From Actinomycetota bacterium (GTDB taxonomy: Bacteria > Actinomycetota > Actinomycetes > Actinomycetales > Kineosporiaceae): a stretch of 46,259 bases of DNA. The notes under the pieces were generated by a model. That model worked only from the letters and a program-made list of their open reading frames with translations, searched no databases and was not told where the DNA came from. Position 1 is the stretch's first letter. The number at the start of each line of letters is the position of its first letter. The stretch covers positions 1 through 46,259 of the forward strand of contig JAUPKJ010000101.1 in NCBI GenBank assembly GCA_030837505.1, in the 5' to 3' direction. Both the position numbers and the translations under genes were made by a program. Positions 25,799 through 34,505 of the stretch are shown here, one piece after another.

Positions 25799-26007
25799 AA
25801 GCCCTGGTGCCGGAGAGCACCGGTCTGGAAGTGGCCTTCCCGGCTGCGATGTTGAGCGAGGTCGGTACGAAGGAGTCATAGCGCAAGGAGGTCCACCTCG
25901 CGTCGACGGGCACGACGCTGGACGGGGCGGTGGTCACGATGGTCGACACTCTGGCGACGCAGACCATCGCCACAATGTTCGGCCGGTGTTCCGAGTCGCT
26001 ATTTTGA
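25795..26007 (+). pseudogene. Small frame interrupted by one in-frame TAG
   Basis: GTG 25795 overlaps the nuclease stop (GTGA). The frame reads VKALVPESTGLEVAFPAAML and continues to a TAG at 25879-25881. The same frame then continues (RKEVHLASTGTTLDGAVVTM...) to a TGA at 26005-26007, 7 bp before the DUF1643 gene. Third-position G/C preference looks coding on both sides of the TAG, so it appears to be one 70-codon gene broken by a point mutation or read through. The product is not recognised. Confidence 0.5.
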
Positions 26008-26014
26008 GGGGTGG

Positions 26015-26557
26015 ATGTGCCGGTGTTCACTACGGGAAGGGCGGTACCGCGTGGGGGACGGCCTGTTGTTGGCGGTCGGCAGCAATCCTCCGCAGGGCAC
26101 GAGCGGTGAACGCACGCGGGGCCGTCTGGAGCAGGCACGGGTGCTCCTCGGTTTCGAACTCGTGAGACTGGTCAATTTGTTCGCGCTGCCCACTTACCGC
26201 ACGGGCGGGGTCGTCGAGGCCGGGCAGTCGCCCCAGGGCTGGCAGCAGGCCCGGCGTGAACTCGCTCCGGCCTTGGAAGAGGCGACGGCTGCGTTGCTGG
26301 CGTACGGGGTGCAGGCTCCGTCCGGGCCGGCTCGGGAACATCATCGCCGTCAGGTCGGGTGGTTGGAAGCCGAACTCGTCTCCCGGAAACTGCCCGTGTA
26401 TTGGGTCGGCGGGGCACCTCGGCATCCGTCCCGCTGGCAGCGGCACACCTTCCGCCAGTATCCGGACCTCTGCTATGCCGAGGGGCTCAAGCTCTCGCTC
26501 ACGTTGCGCCCGGACCCGGCGCCGCCGGACGAGCCCTCGCCGGACCTGTCCTCGTAG
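26015..26557 (+). CDS. DUF1643 family protein
   Basis: A 180-aa protein with the DUF1643 pattern: LLAVGSNPPQGTSG (family NP motif), a helix RLEQARVLLGFELVRLVNLFAL, a middle helix region and a C-terminal YWVGGAPRHPSRWQRHT. DUF1643 proteins are small cytoplasmic proteins of unknown activity found in phages and accessory regions. ATG 26015 follows GAGGGG (26006-26011). It sits 7 bp after the interrupted frame, so it belongs to the nuclease operon. The final codons encode PDLSS and a TAG, a unit then repeated twice more after the stop. Confidence 0.7.
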   Translation: MCRCSLREGRYRVGDGLLLAVGSNPPQGTSGERTRGRLEQARVLLGFELVRLVNLFALPTYRTGGVVEAGQSPQGWQQARRELAPALEEATAALLAYGVQAPSGPAREHHRRQVGWLEAELVSRKLPVYWVGGAPRHPSRWQRHTFRQYPDLCYAEGLKLSLTLRPDPAPPDEPSPDLSS

Positions 26558-26593
26558 CCGGACCTGTCCTCGTAGCCGGACCTGTCCTCGTAG
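26540..26593 (+). repeat. Three 18-bp units, each carrying the stop codon
   Basis: CCGGACCTGTCCTCGTAG occurs at 26540-26557, 26558-26575 and 26576-26593 without a single mismatch. The first copy is the end of the DUF1643 gene (PDLSS-stop); the next two put two more in-frame TAG codons behind it. Confidence 0.95.
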
Positions 26594-26717
26594 GGCGCCG
26601 GCCTTTACGCAGGTCAGCGTGGCCGTGTTGCCCGAGGGCCACCAAGATCTTGTTCGGTACAATTAGCCAGAGCCAAACCAAACAACTTCCGCTCCGTCCC
26701 ATGCTCGAGGAGGTCCC

Positions 26718-27719
26718 ATGCCCAGGGGCAGGCCGTCGCGCGCCACCGTCTACGCCCGCCTCGATGAGGCGATCAAGGACCTGCACGAGCGCTTCGGGGG
26801 TCTGCCCACTCCGGTGGAGTCGGTGGGTATCTGGGACGAATTGTGGCACCAGGAAGCGCATCACTCGACCGCGTTGGAGGGCAACACTTTGGTCCTGCGG
26901 CAGGTCCGCCTCCTGCTCGACGAGGGGCGCGCGGTCGGGTCCGGAGAACTGCGCGAGTACACGGAGGTCACGGGCTACGCCGACGCCGCGCGATGGGTCT
27001 ACGGCCAGGCCCTGGAACCGGGGGACTGGAGCACCGGTGACCTGGTGTGTCTTCAGGAGGTCCGGTCGATTCACCACCGGGTTATGTCCCCGGTGTGGTC
27101 CGTCGCCCCGCACCCGCAGGCCGAGGACGGGGAAAGCCCCGGCAGCTTCCGCCGCCACGACATCAGACCCTTTGCACAGGGGACGACACCGCCGCCGTGG
27201 CCGGAGGTCCCCTCGCGGATGCGGGACTGGGTCGATCTGGTCAATACGACGAGGGACCTGAACGACCGACCTTTTCCGGAGATACTGGCGGAGATTCACA
27301 ACCTTTTCGAGCAGATTCACCCTTTCCTCGACGGCAACGGTAGAACCGGACGTCTCCTGCTCAATCTTGTACTGGTTCGCCGGGGCTGTCCGCCGGCAAT
27401 CATCCACAAGAACCAACGCCTTGCCCACCTCGCGGCCATGCACAAGGCCGACAACGGCGACCACGGTCCCCTGGGAGAGCTCATCGCGCGAGCTGTCACC
27501 GACAACCTGAACCGTTTCGTGGTTCCCGCCGTCGCCGGGCCCTCCCAGCTCGTTCCGTTGGCGAGTCTCGTCGGTTCCGCGTCGGGGATCAGCGCGAACG
27601 CCCTGAGGGTCGCGGCGCTCCGCGGACGCCTGCGGGCCCGCCGGGCACCGAACGGGAGCTGGCTCAGCTCCCGGCAATGGGTCGAGGAATACCTCGACTC
27701 CCGCCAGAAGCACACCTGA
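26718..27719 (+). CDS. Fic family protein with N-terminal inhibitory motif (class II)
   Basis: A 333-aa Fic protein. The active loop HPFLDGNGRTGR starts at H201 with all catalytic and nucleotide-binding residues intact, which predicts AMP transfer from ATP to a protein hydroxyl. An autoinhibitory [S/T]xxxE[G/N] motif, STALEG, is at residues 50-55 (E54), which defines class II. A C-terminal winged-helix-like segment (about 285-330, SGISANALRVAALRGRLRAR) may bind DNA. ATG 26718 follows GAGGAGG. A TACAAT at 26658-26663 within TTGT-N5-ACAA is a possible -10/operator. Class II Fic proteins act as housekeeping regulators or toxins; adjacency to the nuclease-DUF1643 genes places it in an accessory or defence-like island. 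Confidence 0.93.
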   Translation: MPRGRPSRATVYARLDEAIKDLHERFGGLPTPVESVGIWDELWHQEAHHSTALEGNTLVLRQVRLLLDEGRAVGSGELREYTEVTGYADAARWVYGQALEPGDWSTGDLVCLQEVRSIHHRVMSPVWSVAPHPQAEDGESPGSFRRHDIRPFAQGTTPPPWPEVPSRMRDWVDLVNTTRDLNDRPFPEILAEIHNLFEQIHPFLDGNGRTGRLLLNLVLVRRGCPPAIIHKNQRLAHLAAMHKADNGDHGPLGELIARAVTDNLNRFVVPAVAGPSQLVPLASLVGSASGISANALRVAALRGRLRARRAPNGSWLSSRQWVEEYLDSRQKHT

Positions 27720-27758
27720 CGCCCGGCTCCGGAACGCTCCCGGTCCCGCCGGGGTCGA

Positions 27759-27845
27759 GGTTCCACCGCCTGCACGACGCGCTGCGCACGGCGGCGGGGC
27801 GGGCCGGACCTCGATCACATCGGGGCGCCGCCCGGCCGGCGCCCC
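27759..27845. repeat. Left copy of ~87-bp imperfect direct repeat flanking an epimerase gene
   Basis: Begins GGTTCCACCGCC and includes GGCCGGACCTCGATCACATC, shared exactly with 28959-29045. Overall similarity by eye is about 85 percent with a few single-base indels. In the right copy this sequence contains the last codons and stop of the formyltransferase gene; the left copy preserves the matching PM-stop codons although no gene body is attached. Confidence 0.85.
27822..27845. terminator. GC-rich hairpin after the Fic gene
   Basis: GGGGCGCCG (27822-27830) pairs with CGGCGCCCC (27837-27845) around a 6-nt loop. It lies at the distal end of the left direct repeat and ends 11-20 bp before the epimerase start codons, so it may terminate Fic transcription or limit epimerase expression. 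No T-tract. Confidence 0.5.
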
Positions 27846-27865
27846 TGTCGGGCAAGATGGTCCGT

Positions 27866-28891
27866 ATGCGTGTTCTGGTGCTGGGGGGGTCCTGGTTCGT
27901 CGGGTCCGGGGTGGTCCGCGCGGCCGTGGCTCGTGGTGACGAGGTGTGGGTGTTCAACCGGGGGGTGACTCCTGCGGTGTTCCCCGCCGGGGTCGAGGTC
28001 GTGCACGGCGACCGGACCCGGGGCGAGGACCTGGCCGCGCTGGCCGGGCACGGGCCGTGGGATGTGGTCGTGGACGTCGCCGGCGCCGTCCCCGCGCAGG
28101 TTCGTGATGCTGCTCTGGCGTTGTCCCCCGTGTGCTCGCGGTGGGTTTTCGTTTCGAGCGTTTCGGCGTACACGGGTTGGCCCGACGAGGCTGTCGATGA
28201 GACCTCTGCCGTGTACGCCGCGGATCCCGACGCCGAGGGCGCACCGGAGGGGGTGGACGGGCCCGTGGCGTACGGGATGCTCAAAGCGGGGTGCGAGGCT
28301 GCGGTTCGCCGGGAGTTCGGCCCCGGGCGCACGATCGTGCTGCGTCCCTCGGTGGTGCTCGGCCCGGGGGAGTACGTCGGACGGCTGCCGTGGTGGTTGG
28401 ACCGGGCCCGTCGCGGGGGACGGATACTGGCCCCGGGGCGGCCCGACCGGGTGATCCAGCCGGTGGACGTGGACGATCTGGCCGCTTTCGCCCTGTGGGC
28501 GGGCGAGAACGCCCCGGGCGGGGTGTACGACGTTGCGATGCCCGAGGGCTGTGCGACGTTCGGTTCTCTTCTTCGAACGTGCCTGGAGGTGACGGGAAGC
28601 ACCGGAGCGCTGGAATGGGTCGATGAGGGGTGGCTGCAGCGGCAGCCGGTGCGGCAGTGGACCGAGATCCCGCTGTGGCGGCCGCAGCCGGGCACGTGGG
28701 CCGTGGACACCAGCAGGGCCCGGGCCCAGGGCCTGGTCTGCAGGCCTGTCGAGGACACGGTCGCGCGCGTGTGGGACTGGCTCTCCTCCGGGGGACGGCC
28801 GGTGTCCCATCCGCGCCGGCGCGACCACGGCCTCGACCCGGCGAAGGAACACCGGCTGCTCGCCGCCTGGGACGCCCTGGCCGGCGCCTGA
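27866..28891 (+). CDS. NAD-dependent epimerase/dehydratase (atypical SDR)
   Basis: A 341-aa SDR. The N-terminal MRVLVLGGSWFVGSGVVRAA has the GGxxFVG loop of the atypical SDR group that includes isoflavone-reductase-like and mRNA-binding-like epimerases. VFVSSVSAYTG and YGMLKAGCE supply Ser, Tyr and Lys. ATG 27866 fits the family start; ATG 27857 adds three residues. Ribosome site weak. The gene stands alone between two copies of an ~87-bp direct repeat, which suggests it arrived as a discrete insertion or through a duplication. Substrate unknown; not obviously part of the glycan pathway. Confidence 0.85.
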   Translation: MRVLVLGGSWFVGSGVVRAAVARGDEVWVFNRGVTPAVFPAGVEVVHGDRTRGEDLAALAGHGPWDVVVDVAGAVPAQVRDAALALSPVCSRWVFVSSVSAYTGWPDEAVDETSAVYAADPDAEGAPEGVDGPVAYGMLKAGCEAAVRREFGPGRTIVLRPSVVLGPGEYVGRLPWWLDRARRGGRILAPGRPDRVIQPVDVDDLAAFALWAGENAPGGVYDVAMPEGCATFGSLLRTCLEVTGSTGALEWVDEGWLQRQPVRQWTEIPLWRPQPGTWAVDTSRARAQGLVCRPVEDTVARVWDWLSSGGRPVSHPRRRDHGLDPAKEHRLLAAWDALAGA

Positions 28892-28958
28892 CGCCTCCCC
28901 GGCGCGGTCAGCTCGGCAGCGTGGTTTCCCCCACCGTCGACGTCCCCGACGTGATCGC

Positions 28959-29045
28959 GGTTCCACCGCCCTCACGACGCACTGCGCACGTCGCGGGGTC
29001 GGCCGGACCTCGATCACATCGGGCGCAGGCCCCGCCGGCGCTCCA
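28959..29045. repeat. Right copy of the ~87-bp imperfect direct repeat
   Basis: Covers the 3' end and stop codon (29014-29016) of the minus-strand formyltransferase gene plus about 55 bp of its downstream flank. Matches 27759-27845 in the same orientation. Confidence 0.85.
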
Positions 29046-30036
29046 CCTCGGCGAGCAGGGTCTGCACCTGGCCTCCCAGGGTCTGCACCTGCTCCGACAG
29101 GGCGTGCGCCTGGTCGACCAGGTCGCTCGTGCGCAGGCCGAAGGTCGCCTTCACCGAGGACACGACCCGGGTCGCGGGAACGGGGTGCCGTTCCCCCTCG
29201 GGGCGCAGGCGGACAAGGCGCAGCACGCCGTCGCCGGTCAGCACGTCCACGGTGCCCTCCGCGCGGTCCACGGCCACGACCCGGCCCGGGACCCGACCCT
29301 CCCACCGGGCGGCGTCCGGGGGGTCGGGCACGGCCTGCACCACGTGGATCCGGCGCAGGCCCAGCCAGGTGAAGGCCCCCGGGTACGGCGGGGCCAGGGC
29401 CCGGACCAGACGGTCCGCACACGCCGTCGGGGCCGTCCAGTCGATCTGGCCGTCCTCGGGCAGCCGGCTGCACCCGTACGTAGCCCGGGACGGGTCCTGT
29501 TCGCGGCCGGGGTCCCCCGCCAGCGCCGCCAGGAGGGCTTCGGGCAGTCTGCGGCGCTGCACCTCGTCGAGGGCCTCGTACACCGAGGTGACGGTGTCCC
29601 GGGGACCGATCGGAACGGATTCCTGCAACAGCAGCCCCCCGGAGTCCAGGGCGGGCACGAGCCGGTGCACCGAGATCCACGCCCGGTCCTCGCCGTGGAG
29701 GATCGCCCAGTTCACCGTGGCCCGGCCCCGCAGCCGGGGCAGGGGCGCGTAGTGCACGTTCACGAACGGGCAGGCCCCGACGACGTCGGCCGGCAGGATC
29801 CGGTGGAACGACGACACCGCCACGGCGTCCGGCCGCAGGCGTTCCAGGGCCGCCCCGACCCCGGCGACCGTGGCGTCCGGTACCACGGGGACGCCCAGCT
29901 CGCCGGCGCGGACCGTCGTGGGGTCCCCGCCGTCGCGGATCAGCCCGACCACCCGCAGCCGGTCGTCGGCGCACAGCCCCTCCAGGGCGCTCAGAGTCGT
30001 CGGCCCCAGGCCCACGAGCAGGACCCGCGGGGTCAT
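29014..30036 (-). CDS. Methionyl-tRNA-formyltransferase-like N-formyltransferase
   Basis: A 340-aa formyltransferase-fold protein, start ATG 30036 (ATGA overlap with the upstream gene). The folate-enzyme triad is visible: N93 and H95 in FVNVHYAPLPRLRG and D131 in ALDSGGLLLQ. The C-terminal OB-like domain (about 205-300) resembles that of Fmt. The tail (SEQVQTLGGQVQTLLAEVERRR) is a short coiled coil with an internal repeat. The pairing with a dedicated Rossmann protein rather than with def suggests a sugar- or metabolite-specific formyltransferase rather than housekeeping Fmt, though this is inference. Confidence 0.85.
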   Translation of the reverse strand: MTPRVLLVGLGPTTLSALEGLCADDRLRVVGLIRDGGDPTTVRAGELGVPVVPDATVAGVGAALERLRPDAVAVSSFHRILPADVVGACPFVNVHYAPLPRLRGRATVNWAILHGEDRAWISVHRLVPALDSGGLLLQESVPIGPRDTVTSVYEALDEVQRRRLPEALLAALAGDPGREQDPSRATYGCSRLPEDGQIDWTAPTACADRLVRALAPPYPGAFTWLGLRRIHVVQAVPDPPDAARWEGRVPGRVVAVDRAEGTVDVLTGDGVLRLVRLRPEGERHPVPATRVVSSVKATFGLRTSDLVDQAHALSEQVQTLGGQVQTLLAEVERRRGLRPM

Positions 30037-31217
30037 GCGGCCCCTCCGCCCGACGCGCCCGCGCCCCACCGGCCTCCGGCCCGACCGGCGCCCTCCGGCA
30101 CCCCCGACGCCGCTGCCGGCCCCGGCACCCCCGACGCCGCTGTCGGCCACGACCCACCGGAGCACTCGGGAACCTGGGGGTCGTCCAGCCACTGCCGGTC
30201 CGCCTCGGTCCACGTCCGGGGATCCTTCCGGAGCACGGACGCCACCTTGATCCCACCGGCCTGGAGCCGAACGATCGGCTCGGGTCCCACCGCCGAGGGC
30301 AGCACCCCCATGTGCCCCGGGGCCGGAGGCGCTGCGGGCGCGCACGGCAGACCGACCCGGGCGCACACCTCGCGGTCGAGGTCTCCCCAGAACTGGGCCA
30401 GGAGCACCCCCGGGCAGCGGTCCGCGAGACGTTCCAGCTCCTGCCGGCCCAGGACGGGTCGCCCCGTGGGCGACAGCGCCACCACGACGGCGTCCGGCTC
30501 GGCGCCGTCGGCCAGGCACCGGTCCAGGTCGTCGGGGGAGGAGGCCGCGCGGACCGTCGCGCCGGCCGCCACCAGCCCCGACTCCAGGTACGGCGCGAAA
30601 GGGTTGTCGCACAGCAGTGCGATCCGGCTGTGTCGCACGGCGGTCTGCGCGTCCTCCAGCAGCCGGACCGCCATCGCCCCCAGATACCCGAAGACGTCGA
30701 CAGCGGGGTGCCGCTCGTCGGTCCCGGAGAACCGCACACCGCGCTCGCGCAGGGCCGCCAGATCGATGTCCTCGCGGCCCAGGTCGACCTCCCACGCCTC
30801 GAACATCAGCGGGACGACGGCGGTGGGCCTCAACGCGGCCACGGACGCGGCGTCCAGGGGCCGCAGATGCCCGCTGTTGGTGACGACGTCGGCCGCCCCC
30901 AGCAGTTCGAAACGGGTGGCGGGGTCGGGCTCGGCGTGCACCGTGATCCTGTCCGCTACGCCTGCGGCCTCGGCCAGGGACATCGTCCCCTTCATCACCT
31001 CGGCCGCGGACCCGTACCGGGTGGACCGGGTCACGGCGTACACGTGGTCGGCGCCCGCGAGGGCCGCGATGACCGGGGTGACGGCGTAGGCCCCTGTGGC
31101 GGCCTCCGTGAGGACCGTGGCGCCGCGCAGGTCCGGCGCTGTTTCGTCGAGGCTCCTGCGCATCAGGCGCAGGAGCCTCTCCGGCCTCAGCCCGGGCGGT
31201 CCGTCCCCTTCGAACAT
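30033..31217 (-). CDS. Conserved Rossmann-like protein of unknown function, coupled to formyltransferase
   Basis: A 394-aa protein I do not recognise. Two nucleotide-binding-like halves can be seen: VLTEAATGAYAVTPVIAALAGADHVYAVTRSTRYGSA (about 36-72) and HSRIALLCDNPFAPYLESGLVAAGATV (about 195-225). PLMFEAWEV and QFWGDLDREVCARVGLPC are further distinctive stretches. The C-terminal 45 residues are low-complexity Gly/Ala with an imperfect ASGVPG repeat. Its stop overlaps the formyltransferase start by 4 bp, so the two are made together. ATG 31217 follows GGAGAGGTGGA. It could be a dehydrogenase-like partner that prepares the formyl acceptor. Confidence 0.7.
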   Translation of the reverse strand: MFEGDGPPGLRPERLLRLMRRSLDETAPDLRGATVLTEAATGAYAVTPVIAALAGADHVYAVTRSTRYGSAAEVMKGTMSLAEAAGVADRITVHAEPDPATRFELLGAADVVTNSGHLRPLDAASVAALRPTAVVPLMFEAWEVDLGREDIDLAALRERGVRFSGTDERHPAVDVFGYLGAMAVRLLEDAQTAVRHSRIALLCDNPFAPYLESGLVAAGATVRAASSPDDLDRCLADGAEPDAVVVALSPTGRPVLGRQELERLADRCPGVLLAQFWGDLDREVCARVGLPCAPAAPPAPGHMGVLPSAVGPEPIVRLQAGGIKVASVLRKDPRTWTEADRQWLDDPQVPECSGGSWPTAASGVPGPAAASGVPEGAGRAGGRWGAGASGGGAA

Positions 31218-32951
<1,734 letters not shown>

Positions 32952-32960
32952 CAGCACAAC

Positions 32961-33002
32961 AGCAGCGGGCCCGCACCCCTCACCGGGTGCGGGCCCGCTG
33001 CT
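32961..33002 (+). terminator. Rho-independent-like terminator of eno
   Basis: A perfect 18-bp stem (32961-32978 with 32985-33002, arms starting AGCAGCGGGCCCGC) encloses a 6-nt loop and begins 9 bp after the eno stop. There is no U-tract, common in high-GC actinobacteria. Confidence 0.9.
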
Positions 33003-33159
33003 GCCCATCATCCGTGCCTGTCATCACACCCGTGCATGTCATCAGGAGTTCTTCCGTCTCTTCTGGTAGGAAAGAGACAGACGGGGGAAGCTCTTCCCCC
33101 ACGGCACGGGCGAGAACGACGGCACGGCCAAGCACGGCGGGCAGAGGGAGCACGACACG

Positions 33160-33918
33160 ATGGTGGCTCGCAGACCCCGGAACTCAGGTCTACGCGGTCC
33201 CCTCGGCGGCCCGGCCCGCCCCGGCCCGGCCCGTCCTCGCACGACCTCTCGCTCCGAATCCGCTGAACCCGACGAACCCGACGAACCCAAGACCCCCCGG
33301 CAGTCCGAGGAGACCCGCGCGGCCCGCGGACGGTCCCCGGCCGTTCCGCACAGTGCAGCGCAACGGCCTCCGCACAGTGCAGCGCAACGGCCCACGACCC
33401 GTTCGGGAAACATCAGACCCACCGCGGCCCCGAGACCGGCCTCCTCCAGGCCGTCGAATCCGAGCAGGACCACCCCCTCGGGGGCCGGCGGCACCGACCC
33501 CGCCCGCGTCCGCCGCCCCCCCGTGATCCGTCCCGTCACCGTCCTGGCAGGGACCCTCGTGGTCCTGAGCCTGCTGCTGGCCCCCTATGTCAAACAGTGG
33601 ATCGCGCAGCGGTCTCAGATCGAGGAGAAGGAAGCAGAGGTCGCGGCCCTCCGGGAAGAGGTCGACGAACTCGCGCAACGCCGTGACCGCTGGAAGGACA
33701 ACCGTTTCGTCGAGACCCAGGCCAGGGAGAGGCTCCACTTCGTCCGGCCCGGGGAGACCGGGTACGTCGCGCTCGACGCCGCGGGCGCCGGCCGGGGCGC
33801 CGCCGTGGACCCCCGGCACCAGGCCGCCCTCACAGCGGGCGCCGAACGGGACGCCGGCGTGCCCTGGTACGGCTCGGTGTGGCAGTCCCTGCGGATCGCC
33901 GGCGACGACCAGCGGTGA
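33160..33918 (+). CDS. FtsB/DivIC-like septum formation initiator
   Basis: A bitopic division protein (252 aa). A long Arg/Pro-rich cytoplasmic tail (1-120), one transmembrane helix (about 123-144, VIRPVTVLAGTLVVLSLLLAPYV), a coiled coil (about 150-178, QIEEKEAEVAALREEVDEL) and the family ending RWKDNRFVETQARERLHFVRPGETGYV are present. It should join the FtsQ/FtsL-type divisome complex. The gene lies downstream of eno as in most actinobacteria. ATG 33160 is preceded by GAGGGAG. The disordered tail contains an exact 24-bp duplication (PHSAAQRP twice). Its stop overlaps the DUF501 start (GTGA). Confidence 0.93.
   Translation: MVARRPRNSGLRGPLGGPARPGPARPRTTSRSESAEPDEPDEPKTPRQSEETRAARGRSPAVPHSAAQRPPHSAAQRPTTRSGNIRPTAAPRPASSRPSNPSRTTPSGAGGTDPARVRRPPVIRPVTVLAGTLVVLSLLLAPYVKQWIAQRSQIEEKEAEVAALREEVDELAQRRDRWKDNRFVETQARERLHFVRPGETGYVALDAAGAGRGAAVDPRHQAALTAGAERDAGVPWYGSVWQSLRIAGDDQR
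33345..33392 (+). repeat. Exact 24-bp tandem duplication in the FtsB-like tail
   Basis: Positions 33345-33368 and 33369-33392 are identical and encode PHSAAQRP twice in the disordered N-terminal tail. The unit contains GCACAGTGCAGCG, similar to the core of repeats at 673-747 and 21632-21751. Confidence 0.9.
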
Positions 33919-34505
33919 CGGAACCCGACCCGTCCCCAACACCCCCGGACGACCGTGCTCCACAATGGCTTTCCGTGACATCGTCCCCGCCACCCCGTGA
34001 CATCACCGGGGAGCCCGCGACACCCGAGGACCTCGCGGCCCTGAGAACACAACTGGGCCGCCCGCCCCGAGGCGTGCTCGGCATCGCCCACCGCTGCCCC
34101 TGCGGAGCGCCCGACGTCGTGACCACCTCCCCCCGGCTCGACGACGGCACGCCCTTCCCGACGCTGTACTACCTCACCTGTCCTCGGGCCACGAGTGCCA
34201 TCGGAACCCTGGAGGCCGACGGTCTCATGCGGGACATGAACCGCCGCCTGGCCGAGGACCCGGACCTCGCCGCCGCCCACGGCGCCGCCCACGAGGACTA
34301 CCTGGCGCGGCGTTCGGCCCTGGGCCTGGACGTCCCGGAGATCGAACGGACCTCCGCGGGGGGCATGCCCGAACGGGTCAAATGCCTGCACGTCCTCGTC
34401 GCCCACGCGCTCGCGGCCGGTCCTGGCACCAACCCGTTGGGGGACGAGGCGCTCGCGGCTCTCGAGCCGTGGGGAACAGCCGGCAGCTGCCTGGACGCCT
34501 CGTGA
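33915..34505 (+). CDS. DUF501 family protein
   Basis: A 196-aa cytoplasmic protein conserved in actinobacteria at this exact position between the FtsB-like gene and ppx. Family landmarks are LGRPPRGVLGIAHRCPCGAPDVVTT, PFPTLYYLTCPRATSAIGTLE, a middle helix MRDMNRRLAEDPDLA, and GGMPERVKCLHVLVAHALAAGPGTNPLGDEAL. The CPCG and C-x-H type residues hint at metal binding. No biochemical function is established. Start GTG 33915 is inside the stop of the previous gene (GTGA), and its own stop overlaps ppx in the same way. Confidence 0.93.
   Translation: MTEPDPSPTPPDDRAPQWLSVTSSPPPRDITGEPATPEDLAALRTQLGRPPRGVLGIAHRCPCGAPDVVTTSPRLDDGTPFPTLYYLTCPRATSAIGTLEADGLMRDMNRRLAEDPDLAAAHGAAHEDYLARRSALGLDVPEIERTSAGGMPERVKCLHVLVAHALAAGPGTNPLGDEALAALEPWGTAGSCLDAS

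Noticed and set aside
25602-26165. 187-codon Arg-rich frame across the nuclease/DUF1643 junction
   Set aside because: Composition is that of an out-of-frame read of GC-rich coding DNA; the other frame explains the region with proper overlaps.
27759-29045. Insertion sequence or transposon carrying the epimerase
   Set aside because: No transposase and the flanking copies are direct, not inverted, repeats; reported instead as a duplication-bracketed cargo gene.
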